From: Corynebacterium sp. ACRPH | Lineage (GTDB): Bacteria > Actinomycetota > Actinomycetes > Mycobacteriales > Mycobacteriaceae | Reading direction: 5' to 3' | Assembly: GCF_022347285.1 (NCBI RefSeq) | Contig: NZ_JAKRND010000014.1 | Location: forward strand, 1-63,714 | DNA: 63,714 bases | Shown here: in pieces, positions 17,835 to 26,775 of the stretch | Layout of the letters: each line of letters begins with the position of its first letter | Position numbering within the stretch: the first letter of the stretch is position 1 | Made by a program: the position numbers and the translations under genes | The notes under the pieces: model-generated | Seen by the model: only the letters and a program-made list of their open reading frames with translations | Told to the model about the DNA's origin: nothing | Database searches by the model: none

Positions 17835-17908
17835 AATTTCTGCCACTTGAATACACACTTCTACCATCGCCTATATGTGAATGAAATGAGACAATTGCAT
17901 TATGTGAT

Positions 17909-17924
17909 ATTGGTGGCATCCAAT
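17909..17924. promoter_or_regulatory. LysR-type operator before the PBP gene
   Basis: ATTGG-TGGCAT-CCAAT is a perfect inverted repeat that also satisfies the LysR box T-N11-A. It lies 24 nt upstream of the PBP start, overlapping the expected -35 region; a -10-like TAACGT lies at 17935-17940. Confidence 0.5.
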
Positions 17925-17947
17925 GCGTCTCACTTAACGTCACTCCC

Positions 17948-19729
17948 ATGATGACTAAGCACAATCGTTTCCGTCAGTCGGTGATTGCACTCTGTTCGCT
18001 CTCCGCAGTGATGTTGAGCAGCTGTTCAGCTCTACCGTGGGAATCAGACTCAGACGTATTTCTCAAAGCTTTCAACGCGGGAGATGACAGCAAGGCTGCA
18101 CGGTATCTGGATCATCCAGACCCGGAGCGCGCCCTTCATGAATTTCGGCAGTCACTTCATGGTGTGAAGGTCAACATCGAAAAATCTGATATTTCCAATG
18201 GAAAGCAGAATACTCATGTGACTTGGTCCAAAGATGGTGTGGAGTTGGAGAGCAATGGTCGGCTCGTCCTTAGTGGACAGGATGGTAAGCCTCAATGGTT
18301 GCCTTCGATCTTCGAAGCTCAGTTGAGCGATGATTCCGCACTCTTTTTTGCTGAAGATAAACAGTACGATCTTCCAATTAAAGATCGCTTGGGCAATGAA
18401 TATATGACCTGGACGAAAGTTATTCAGGTACGAGGTCGCAAAGACATAGCCTCTAGAGCGCAGGAATTGGCCCAGATTTTTGCACCAGTGTCTCCCACAA
18501 CGACTAAGGAGTGGATCGAGCAGACCTTGGGAGAGTCTCAGGATGAAGACACCGTGCTCCTCACTTTGAGGCAGGAAGAATTCCGGAAGATACAAGAGCA
18601 ACTTAGGACCTTTGAGGGAATTTCCACTGTGGAGCAGGGGCGTCTCTTAAGCGTGTCCAAAACTCTTAACTCTCCGCTGGATGCTGAATTGAACAAATAT
18701 TGGGAGTCAGTGCTCGATGCTAATTCAGGATGGTCGATACGCGCTGAGAGTTCACAAGGTATGACGACGGTAGCCTCTGAGCCGCCTCGCCGAGTTCAGC
18801 CAATCGCAACCACTCTGGATAACACACTGCAAAGCGCAGCAAAACAAGCAGTGGACAGTGAGCAACGTGCCGCAGTTCTAGTCGTGCTCAATCCTAGAAC
18901 AGGAGGTGTCCTTGCCGTTGCACAAAATGACAAGGCAAATAACCAAGGGCCAATCGCACTCACCGGGCTATTCCCACCGGGATCGACGTTCAAAACTGTG
19001 ACCACAGCGGCGGCACTAGAGGCAGGGGCAGTCAGCATGGATGAGGAACTACCTTGTCCTAGCAATATCACCGTCGCTGGACGCAAGATTCCCAACGATC
19101 ATGACTTCGATCTAGGTAGCGTTCGACTGGAAGAAGCTTTCGCCCAATCATGTAACACAACCCAAGCGGTCATTTCGGATCGTTTGGGAGAAGATGATCT
19201 GCAACGGACTGCTTTAGAACTCGGAATTGGCTCCGACTTCGACGTACCAGGGATGACCACACTTACTGGTTCGGTGCCGCGGACACCGGCTGGACCTCCT
19301 CGTGTGGAGGCTTCTATTGGACAGGGCGAGGTTCTAGCTAGTCCATTTGGGATTGCGCTCATGCAATCGACTGTCGCTAACGGCGGCTTGCTTGTTCCTC
19401 CACAGCTCATTCAAGGCGAACAGACAGTAGTGAATAAACAGGCAGACCAGCATGTCAGCGATACAACTATTCAAAGCCTCCGGACGATGATGAAATCAAC
19501 AATTGACCACGGTTCAGCTAGGTCGTTGAGTGATCTTAGTGCACTTGGCGGAAAGACTGGTACAGCAGAAATTGATGGCAAGCTTTCCAATGGCTGGTTC
19601 GCTGGAACGACAGGGGAATTGGCGATTGCGTCCCTTGTAATCGAAGGAGATTCTTCTCAGCCAGCTGTGGAAATGGCCGGGCATTTCCTTCGCTCGCCGG
19701 ATGTTCAGAAATTCTCTGGAATTCAATAA
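17948..19729 (+). CDS. MecA-like penicillin-binding lipoprotein (class B PBP, Pbp2m type)
   Basis: 593 aa: lipoprotein signal with lipobox LSSC (Cys26), an NTF2-like MecA_N-type domain (about 35-150), a linker domain, and a transpeptidase with Ser346-TFK349, Ser401-Cys-Asn403 and Lys536-Thr-Gly538. It crosslinks peptidoglycan outside the membrane. The MecA_N domain and the linkage to a lysR-bla pair suggest a low-affinity PBP that sustains wall synthesis in the presence of beta-lactams. From memory, a PBP of this kind (pbp2m) is linked to penicillin resistance in C. diphtheriae. There is no ribosome site; TAACGT at 17935 would give a nearly leaderless mRNA. The stop lies 16 nt from the convergent chimeric helicase stop. 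Confidence 0.88.
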   Translation: MMTKHNRFRQSVIALCSLSAVMLSSCSALPWESDSDVFLKAFNAGDDSKAARYLDHPDPERALHEFRQSLHGVKVNIEKSDISNGKQNTHVTWSKDGVELESNGRLVLSGQDGKPQWLPSIFEAQLSDDSALFFAEDKQYDLPIKDRLGNEYMTWTKVIQVRGRKDIASRAQELAQIFAPVSPTTTKEWIEQTLGESQDEDTVLLTLRQEEFRKIQEQLRTFEGISTVEQGRLLSVSKTLNSPLDAELNKYWESVLDANSGWSIRAESSQGMTTVASEPPRRVQPIATTLDNTLQSAAKQAVDSEQRAAVLVVLNPRTGGVLAVAQNDKANNQGPIALTGLFPPGSTFKTVTTAAALEAGAVSMDEELPCPSNITVAGRKIPNDHDFDLGSVRLEEAFAQSCNTTQAVISDRLGEDDLQRTALELGIGSDFDVPGMTTLTGSVPRTPAGPPRVEASIGQGEVLASPFGIALMQSTVANGGLLVPPQLIQGEQTVVNKQADQHVSDTTIQSLRTMMKSTIDHGSARSLSDLSALGGKTGTAEIDGKLSNGWFAGTTGELAIASLVIEGDSSQPAVEMAGHFLRSPDVQKFSGIQ

Positions 19730-19745
19730 ACTTGCGTCATAACCT

Positions 19746-21326
19746 CTAGCACGGCACGTCCACCGCAGCGATGCGGTGGGGTTGGATCGTGAGGCTCTCC
19801 CCGGTGGATTCGAGCACCGCGGAGATGGTGGAGGGGGTCATCATCACGATGGAGATCCAGTCATGGCTGGTGGCACCCGCATAGTCCACGTAGTGCAGGC
19901 GCACCTGTGTGCCCGCGGTATAGGCGCGGCGCAGCTCGGACATGATCTCCCGCGGCGAGCGGAAGGTCCGGGTGTCCGAGGCCTTCGTGCCGTCCGCCGG
20001 GTCCACGGCGATGGCCTGGTCGTGGGCGCGGCGAAAACCCTCCACGGCGCCGTCGATCTCCGAGGCGATCTCGGTGGAGTCCCCAGTGATGTCCATGATG
20101 TTGCGCTGGGGAGTATCCACGCGAGACGGGACACGAGCCGAGTGGGGTTCGGTGGCGGAGCCCTGCTGGAATGCCCTGGTGGCGTCGTCAATCAAATACC
20201 GCAGGGACTGGGGAACGGACGAGAGACCGCCGGGGAACATGCGATCCAGGAAGGCCTCGATGTCCTTCCATGGGGCGTCATAGCGCTTCGGCCCGATCAG
20301 GCTGAATACGTCGCCTTCGCGGCCGTCCTCGCGCACCGGGGTGGTGGTGAGCCCCAGACGGCGGCGAGACTGCAGGTCGGAAGTCATTCGGAACACCGGT
20401 GCGGGCAGCAGGTGTACCTCGTCGTAGATAATGAGCCCCCAGTCGCGGGAGTCGAAAAGCTCCAGCGCCCGGTACTCGCCCTTCGACTTGCGTGTCACCA
20501 CCTGGTAGGTGGCAATGGTAACGGGACGGATCTCTTTCTTTTCGCCGGAGTACTCGCCGATCTCCTCCTCGGTGAGGGAGGTACGACGCACGAGCTCATC
20601 CTTCCACTGCCGCCCCGCGACGGTGTTAGTCACCAGGATCAAGGTGGTGGCTTTCGCCTTGGCCATGGAGGCTGCGCCGACCATGGTCTTGCCCGCGCCG
20701 CACGGCAGGACGACCACGCCGGAGCCACCTTCCCAGAAGCTTTCCGCAGCCATCTCCTGATAATCCCGGAGCTGCCACTGTTCGTGTTCCTGCGACAGTT
20801 CGATGGGATGTGCTTCGCCGTCGACATAGCCCGCCAGGTCCTCCGCAGGCCAGCCGACCTTCAACAGTTCCTGCTTGAGCCTGCCACGTTCGGAAGGGTG
20901 CACAGTCACGGAGTCTTCGTCGATCGCTGTGCCCAACATCGGCTTGATCTTTTTATGACGCTGGATCTCCGTTAGTACGGCCCTGTCCGTCGTTTCCAAC
21001 ACCAGCCCGTGCGCCGGGTGCTTGATAAGTTTCAGCCGCCCGTAGCGATCCATTGTGTCTGCAATATCAATGAGCAGTGGCTGGGGAACCGGGAACCGCG
21101 AATAGTTTTCGAGCACATCCATGACTTGTTCCGCGTCGTGGCCTGCGGCACGGGCATTCCACAGCGCCAGCGGGGTAATGCGGTAGGTGTGCACGTGCTC
21201 GGGTGCACGCTCGAGCTCTGCGAATGGTGCCAGCGCAGTACGCGCCTCCTGAGCTTGCTCGTGGTCGATCTCCAGCAGCACAGTTTTGTCGGATTGGACG
21301 ATCAAGGGGCCGGTGCCGATGCTCAC
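19746..21326 (-). pseudogene. Chimeric XPB helicase: N-terminal helicase joined to the tail of the helicase-associated protein
   Basis: An open frame of 526 aa. Residues 1 to about 350 repeat the XPB helicase (Walker A, DEVH), then the sequence switches after DAPWKDIE to a domain homologous to the C-terminal end of the neighbouring 21438-24032 protein. That tail lacks about 75 residues present there. Helicase motifs IV-VI are lost, and motif III reads LGLTTTP where the intact copy has LGLTATL, so helicase activity is unlikely. GTG 21326 has GAGGAG 10 nt upstream and gives the family N-terminus. The junction near 20254-20262 shows short homology (TCGATGTC) between the partners. It is best read as a scar of illegitimate recombination that imported the beta-lactam cassette. 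Confidence 0.85.
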
Positions 21327-21437
21327 TAGCTGGATGCTCCTCACAGCGGGTTCGGGCTGCGGCACGAAGATCAAGGCCACAGCTACATTTTTGGGACAAC
21401 CTACTATGTTAGCCCGTTCTTGCAACCGCCCTAGAGG

Positions 21438-24032
21438 TTAGTATTCGACGCTGCTAAGCCGGTGGGGTTGCACAGTGAAGCTCTCACCACTGATTTCCGA
21501 AACCACCGCAATAGTCGAGGGACGAATCATCACGATCGACACCTGGTCGCTCGTCTGTTTGCCCTCGTGATTGACGTAACTGATTCGCACAATCGTTCCG
21601 GAGGAATACGCCCGCGAGATAGCCGCCATCATTTCCTCGGCTGAGTGGACGACGCGGGCTCTGTCGCGTTGACTCTCCGCCGGGTCTGCGGACACACTCG
21701 CGACGTCTTTCATAGATCCGCTCATCAGGTCAACGGCGTGCTCGTGACTGCGTCGGAATCCTTCGATAGCGCCAGCGATGACGCTCTCGTCGGCGTCGGC
21801 GGACTGCAGCTCTTCCCGCGTTGGCGTAGCCACCCGGGAGAGCACAGGAGCATCGGCATGCGCCCGGCCACCTTCCAAACGCAATTGCACGCCCATGGCC
21901 TCCAGACGATCAGTCACAAACGAAAGCTGAGCAGCGGAAACGGCTACTGTCGGTGCGATCCTGCGCAGCCGGAGCCCGTCAATATCCGGCAGCGCCAGAA
22001 TCCGATCCAGTGCCGCGGGATCCGTCACGCTCAGGTACATCTGAGCCACACCAGCGGTGGCCTGCGACAGGCTCCGCTCCGCGTCATGCAGCATGTAGCG
22101 CAGGGCCTGCGGAACGTTTTCCGTCCCGCCCAGCGCGCGGGCCTCCAGGAATTCCTCAATTTCCGCAGCGCCAAGCCCCGCCCGCAGCGCCCGTTCCACG
22201 GACTCCTTGGACATTCGCCAAACGCTGGCCATGCCGCCGGATTCTTGATCGCTGAACTTCGCCAGCATCGCCTGGTCGGCCGGGCGCAGCAGTCCCGGCG
22301 CCATGATCGTGTGGTCTGCCTGCACAATCAGCTGCTCCACCGGGGCAGGAAGAATCTCCGCCAGCGCGTCGGCCAGATCCACCACGGGGTTTGCTGACTG
22401 ATGTGTGCTACCGCCCAGTACGTCGCGCAGTGCGGCCATCGCCCGGGTAGGTACGGTGTCTCTTCTTAATGACGCCAACACACCAACCTCTTTAGCCTCC
22501 TCCCACACTGCATCCCAGGCGGTGTGCGTGGTGCGCCAGGCCTCGCCGGGGCGCACGCGCCAGAGCTCTTGCTGGAGTTCGGCTGATTGGGGCGTGGGGG
22601 CGTCACTACCAAAAGTGCCAAGATCAGCGAACAGTGACGGGAAGGTTCGGCGTAGGCCGCGCGCAGCGTGTGATGCCGTACCAGCCTCGAAAGGGCGGAC
22701 GTCCGGTTCGTCGACGAGCCAGGGAGCGTAGGCGCTGCCGGCCCAGCCGACTAGCAGGATCGCCCAGGCAGTGGCGGGGGAGGCCTCCAGGAAGTCGAGG
22801 GCGAGCTCCGTGGGCGCCCAGTAATCGCGCGCGGGCTGGCCGGCCGGGGTGGGAGTAGCTCGGCCGCGGCCGATGAGGTTCGCGTGGGCGAGCCATGTCA
22901 GCAGATGGAGGGTGGTTTCGGCGGGCTCGTCGCGGCGACGGGCGACCTTGTTCACCTCGCGGGTGCCGATACCGCCGGAGGAAAGGGGAACAATCGGGTT
23001 GCGGCCGAGATCCTCGATGAGGTGGCCGAGGTCTTGGATTAGCTGGATGGCCTGGGCTGCGCCGGCGTCATCTGCGCGAGAGCTTCGGGTAGAGCCAGAG
23101 CCGGTACCGGGGCCGGTATCGCCCGGGGTGTCGCTGACCTGGGGCGCAGCGATCGCTTGGTGAGGGGCAGCGAAGTACCCACCCGGATCGGCTATGAGCG
23201 TGCCATGCAAGAGCTGTTGCACGCGGCCCGTCAGGCGCGCAGTTGTATCGTCGAGCTGGTCCAAAATACCCCGGCGCACCAGGGTGGGCAGGGGTTTGGA
23301 GGGGTCCGCACCTTCGTGCAACGAGGCGGAGTGCCCTACGCCGCCCCCGTTGGCCAAGGTGGATAGCAACCGGCGCTGACGGGGTGGAAGATCTTCCACG
23401 ACCTGGGGAAGCTCGGAGGTGGGGATGGGGCAGCGGGTGGAATCGACCAGCCGCCATAGCTGCTCCGTGGAGGGTTCAAACATGCGCGGCAGGTGGGGTG
23501 GGATCTTCAGCGGGGTTTGTGCGCTAGGCAGCTGCGTGGAGGGGAGCGTGAAGTCTGGCCCGAAAACCAGTCCCCAGTGGCAGAGGGATTGCACGGCAAT
23601 GCGAACCTCGACCTCGCTCGGGCGTTGCGAAGTCGGCGTGCCGGCGATGTCAAAGAGTTCGTTTAGCATGACGTTGAGCTCCGCCACTGTGCGCGGATGG
23701 TGCACCGCATCGAGTTCACACGCTGCATGGCAGACGGCGAGCTCGAGGGAATTCAAGTGGAGTAGTGCCGGGTCGGGGGAATCCGCGAATAATTCCGAAT
23801 GGCGGCTGCGGCCGGGGGTGGAAACAGCAGCGGAAAGGCTATCGAGCGCTGCACTGCTTCCAGTTAGGTTCTCCACGAATGTTGTGGGGTTCGATTCCAG
23901 CAAGCGAGTGAGCAGGTCCGCGAGTGCTCCATCCGACTGCCCGAACAGCCATTCTCCGTAGGAGGGAAACCCGCTGCGAAGAGAAGCAGGGGAGCTGTCA
24001 TCGGCGGTAGAGTTCGCGGAGTTGTCATGCAT
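21438..24032 (-). CDS. Helicase-associated (helicase_C_3-like) protein, partner of XPB
   Basis: 864 aa, corresponding to the gene that precedes the XPB helicase in mycobacteria and corynebacteria. It has no Walker motifs; the C-terminal ~300 residues form a conserved helicase-C-like/WYL-like region (QALRYMLHDAERSL, IEGFRRSHEHA, SISRAYSSGTIVRISYVN). A low-complexity Gly/Ser/Thr stretch lies near 300-320. ATG 24032 lies 9 nt after TAAAAT on the minus strand, suggesting a leaderless or nearly leaderless message. Two copies of the dispersed motif in convergent orientation (22470 and 22596) lie within the gene. Its role is unknown; conserved pairing with XPB suggests a repair function. Confidence 0.8.
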   Translation of the reverse strand: MHDNSANSTADDSSPASLRSGFPSYGEWLFGQSDGALADLLTRLLESNPTTFVENLTGSSAALDSLSAAVSTPGRSRHSELFADSPDPALLHLNSLELAVCHAACELDAVHHPRTVAELNVMLNELFDIAGTPTSQRPSEVEVRIAVQSLCHWGLVFGPDFTLPSTQLPSAQTPLKIPPHLPRMFEPSTEQLWRLVDSTRCPIPTSELPQVVEDLPPRQRRLLSTLANGGGVGHSASLHEGADPSKPLPTLVRRGILDQLDDTTARLTGRVQQLLHGTLIADPGGYFAAPHQAIAAPQVSDTPGDTGPGTGSGSTRSSRADDAGAAQAIQLIQDLGHLIEDLGRNPIVPLSSGGIGTREVNKVARRRDEPAETTLHLLTWLAHANLIGRGRATPTPAGQPARDYWAPTELALDFLEASPATAWAILLVGWAGSAYAPWLVDEPDVRPFEAGTASHAARGLRRTFPSLFADLGTFGSDAPTPQSAELQQELWRVRPGEAWRTTHTAWDAVWEEAKEVGVLASLRRDTVPTRAMAALRDVLGGSTHQSANPVVDLADALAEILPAPVEQLIVQADHTIMAPGLLRPADQAMLAKFSDQESGGMASVWRMSKESVERALRAGLGAAEIEEFLEARALGGTENVPQALRYMLHDAERSLSQATAGVAQMYLSVTDPAALDRILALPDIDGLRLRRIAPTVAVSAAQLSFVTDRLEAMGVQLRLEGGRAHADAPVLSRVATPTREELQSADADESVIAGAIEGFRRSHEHAVDLMSGSMKDVASVSADPAESQRDRARVVHSAEEMMAAISRAYSSGTIVRISYVNHEGKQTSDQVSIVMIRPSTIAVVSEISGESFTVQPHRLSSVEY

Positions 24033-24211
24033 AATCGCTCTATTTTAGCTGGAAATTCTACTACTTTCTGCCGTGGCAGCAGTTGAGCGGGGACTGTGCA
24101 GCGATAGTGCGGCGGTTCGGAACGTGAGGAATCCGGTAGAACGGGTGGGGGCGTGGGTAGAAATTGCCACTTCGTGTGTCCTTTTCCCTTCCGATGTGCA
24201 AAGATACAACT

Positions 24212-24400
24212 ATGGCTAACGTTGAGAAGAAGGGCTATGTCGACGCAGGCTGGCCGACCGATATTCCAGAGGGCCGTCACGCTGTTACCGAGCTGGTGGC
24301 TGATACCGCGGGCGCTCTGAGCCCCTACGGTGACATCGAGTTTCCTGTCGATGCTTCCGAGCTTCCGTACGTGCACTCGTTCACCGTTATTAACAAGTAA
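24212..24400 (+). CDS. Small conserved actinobacterial protein
   Basis: 62 aa, acidic, with no membrane segment: MANVEKKGYVDAGWPTDIPE at the start and VHSFTVINK at the end. A protein of this size and position accompanies the XPB/partner pair in mycobacteria (from memory). ATG 24212 is chosen because upstream in-frame codons are not conserved-looking. It is divergently transcribed from the partner gene and closed by the strong hairpin at 24420-24459. Function unknown. Confidence 0.7.
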   Translation: MANVEKKGYVDAGWPTDIPEGRHAVTELVADTAGALSPYGDIEFPVDASELPYVHSFTVINK

Positions 24401-24419
24401 CTGAACTATCAAACTAATG

Positions 24420-24459
24420 AAGGTGGCGCGCCTCCCCACTGGGGGATGCGCGCCACCTT
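24420..24459 (+). terminator. Terminator of the small conserved gene
   Basis: AAGGTGGCGCGC at 24420-24431 pairs perfectly with GCGCGCCACCTT at 24448-24459 around a 16-nt loop, followed by a short T/C tract. Confidence 0.8.
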
Positions 24460-24575
24460 TCGCTTGCGACGACATCTGAGTTTGCCTGAGTCCACCTTCG
24501 GGACCATCGGATATATGGGGCAGCTTAGTCGAGTGCCTCGTAGGTGCTTTAGGTCCTAAGCTGTGTGATTACAAA

Positions 24576-24615
24576 AAAGCCGGGTCAGTACGCAGTGGCG
24601 TGCTGACCCGGCTTT
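24576..24615. terminator. Bidirectional terminator of rpf
   Basis: AAAGCCGGGTCAG (24576-24588) pairs perfectly with CTGACCCGGCTTT (24603-24615). An A6 run precedes it on the plus strand, giving a U-tract for the minus-strand rpf transcript. It lies 14 nt beyond the rpf stop. Confidence 0.85.
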
Positions 24616-24629
24616 AGCTAGATCTGCTC

Positions 24630-25319
<690 letters not shown>

Positions 25320-25410
25320 TCAAGTTCCCTTGAAATCAGTGAACTTCTTGCTTCTGTGACGTCGAGCCGTTTGCTCGTTCGCCTTAAGGTCATGGGCTAC
25401 GCTACTGGTT

Positions 25411-25431
25411 TGTCACGTTTGTGTCACGTTT
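25411..25431. promoter_or_regulatory. Direct repeat, candidate MtrA site
   Basis: TGTCACGTTT occurs twice with an 11-bp period (25411-25420 and 25422-25431) about 155 nt upstream of rpf. OmpR-type response regulators such as MtrA bind tandem half-sites one helical turn apart, and MtrA controls rpf genes in related bacteria. Confidence 0.4.
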
Positions 25432-25531
25432 TTGGCAAGATCCGACACTTATGTGGCGTTAAGGCGAATTTTTGAAATGCTCATTGACCTGGATTTTATC
25501 GGAATGAATCCATTTCGTTATAGTTTCGTAA

Positions 25532-25547
25532 TGTGACAAAGATCACA
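25532..25547. promoter_or_regulatory. GlxR/CRP-type site between rpf and csp
   Basis: TGTGACAAAGATCACA is a perfect match to TGTGA-N6-TCACA. In C. glutamicum GlxR controls rpf genes, so rpf is the likelier target; it could also affect csp. Confidence 0.65.
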
Positions 25548-25581
25548 TTTAGAGTGTGACGTCTGTGACCTGTGTGATTTG

Positions 25582-25611
25582 TTGACGGGATTTGCCCTAC
25601 CTCGGCATTCT
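25582..25611 (+). promoter_or_regulatory. Candidate promoter of the cold-shock gene
   Basis: TTGACG at 25582-25587 and CATTCT at 25606-25611 with an 18-bp spacer would start transcription about 40 nt before the csp ATG. Confidence 0.35.
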
Positions 25612-25657
25612 CGCTAACCTAATGCATTCTATTGACTTCAAAGAATAGGGTGATCCC

Positions 25658-26041
25658 ATGCCAACCGGAAAAGTGAAGTGGTACGACGCTGATCGCGGCT
25701 ACGGCTTCGTCAGCAACCCTGGGGACGAGGACGTCTACGTCGGTTCCCAGGTGCTGCCCGACGGCGTCACCGAACTGGTCAAGGGCCAGCGTATCGAGTA
25801 CGAGTTCATCGCCGGTCGTCGTGGCCCGCAGGTACACACTATGACGGTGTTGGACAACGGCCCCCGCCGTGCACAGCACAAGTACAACCCAGAGCAGCTT
25901 CACCAGATGGTGCAGGATACGATCACGCTGCTAGATAGCAGCGTGTTGCCAGTACTGCAGTCTGGGCGTCGGCCGGAGCACAAGGAGGCCCGCCAGGTGG
26001 CAGAGATCCTTCGTACCATCGCGCGCGAGCTCGATAGCTAG
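25658..26041 (+). CDS. Cold-shock-domain protein with C-terminal extension
   Basis: 127 aa. Residues 1-65 form a cold-shock nucleic-acid-binding domain with RNP1-like RGYGFVS and RNP2-like DVYVGS. A helical extension of ~60 residues follows (NPEQLHQMVQDTITLLDS...), making it nearly twice the length of a basic CspA and like actinobacterial CspB proteins. RNP1 lacks the usual Lys-Gly and RNP2 has Tyr/Gly in place of Phe/His, so RNA affinity may differ. AGGGTGAT precedes ATG 25658. Confidence 0.88.
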   Translation: MPTGKVKWYDADRGYGFVSNPGDEDVYVGSQVLPDGVTELVKGQRIEYEFIAGRRGPQVHTMTVLDNGPRRAQHKYNPEQLHQMVQDTITLLDSSVLPVLQSGRRPEHKEARQVAEILRTIARELDS

Positions 26042-26090
26042 ACCTCGATAGCCGAATCCCGGACTCCACTAAAACAACCCCCTCGCAACC

Positions 26091-26106
26091 CCCTCGAACT
26101 TGAGGG
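26091..26106. terminator. Weak hairpin between csp and DUF2771 gene
   Basis: CCCTC-gaactt-GAGGG lies between the convergent csp and DUF2771 genes and overlaps the last bases before the latter's stop. No U-tract follows, so the terminator call is tentative. Confidence 0.3.
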
Positions 26107-26108
26107 AG

Positions 26109-26702
26109 CTACTGGGCGATCTCGATCGACCAGATGGTTGCGTAGGGGGTTTGCTCGTCGTTGTCGTCCAAGCCGACCAGCATAGAATGCAGTTCCAAGA
26201 CCTTGAGCTGTGGGGTGCTTCCATCATCGGCCTTCAGGGAAGCCTTCAGATCCAGCGTGACCTCCTCACGCTCGTAGCTCTTGTAGTAGTTGTCTTGGTT
26301 AGCGCCCGGCTCGTCGAAGATCTGCAGCAGCGACCAGTCGTGGTTGTACACATCCTCCGGCGGCTTCAGCGTTACCTTTTCGGCGTCCCCCACCTGCAAC
26401 TTGTAGGGCTCAGAGGGCTTGCAGTCCGGATCGTCCAACTGGCAGACGGAGTAGGGTGCGATCTCGTGCTCCTTGCCATCGACCACAGCGATGATGCGTT
26501 GATCCTGCGGCAGCGTTTCGATCTTCCCGTCCTGCCAGCGGTTGTAGAGCAGCACGCCACCGATGACCACCACCACGAGGGCGACGATTGCCCCCATCGT
26601 CATCAGTTGCTTGCGCTGGGCGCGCTTGCGCTGCTGCTTCTTGGAAAGCTTCGGCGCGGGCTTAGCAGAAGGCTTCGGACTGGTTTTCTCTTGCTCGCTC
26701 AC
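26109..26702 (-). CDS. DUF2771 family membrane-anchored protein
   Basis: 197 aa: a very basic N-terminus (KLSKKQQRKRAQRKQ), one membrane helix at about 35-54, then an extracytoplasmic domain with a Cys pair in SVCQLDDPDCKP likely to form a disulfide. The family is confined to actinobacteria and has no known function. It lies 73 nt downstream of the cyclotransferase-like lipoprotein gene on the same strand. Confidence 0.8.
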   Translation of the reverse strand: MSEQEKTSPKPSAKPAPKLSKKQQRKRAQRKQLMTMGAIVALVVVVIGGVLLYNRWQDGKIETLPQDQRIIAVVDGKEHEIAPYSVCQLDDPDCKPSEPYKLQVGDAEKVTLKPPEDVYNHDWSLLQIFDEPGANQDNYYKSYEREEVTLDLKASLKADDGSTPQLKVLELHSMLVGLDDNDEQTPYATIWSIEIAQ

Positions 26703-26775
26703 GCCTCCCGATCCTAATTCACTGGCCGGACAAGCCCTAACCCCTAGCTATCCTCCGAGCCCTCGTTAGGTGCTT

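Noticed and set aside
14970..20290. Additional dispersed motif copies GGGGCGTCATAGCG in both XPB copies
   Set aside because: They have GACGCCCC but no T-run; they are explained by the helicase coding sequence and its duplication, so they were not counted.
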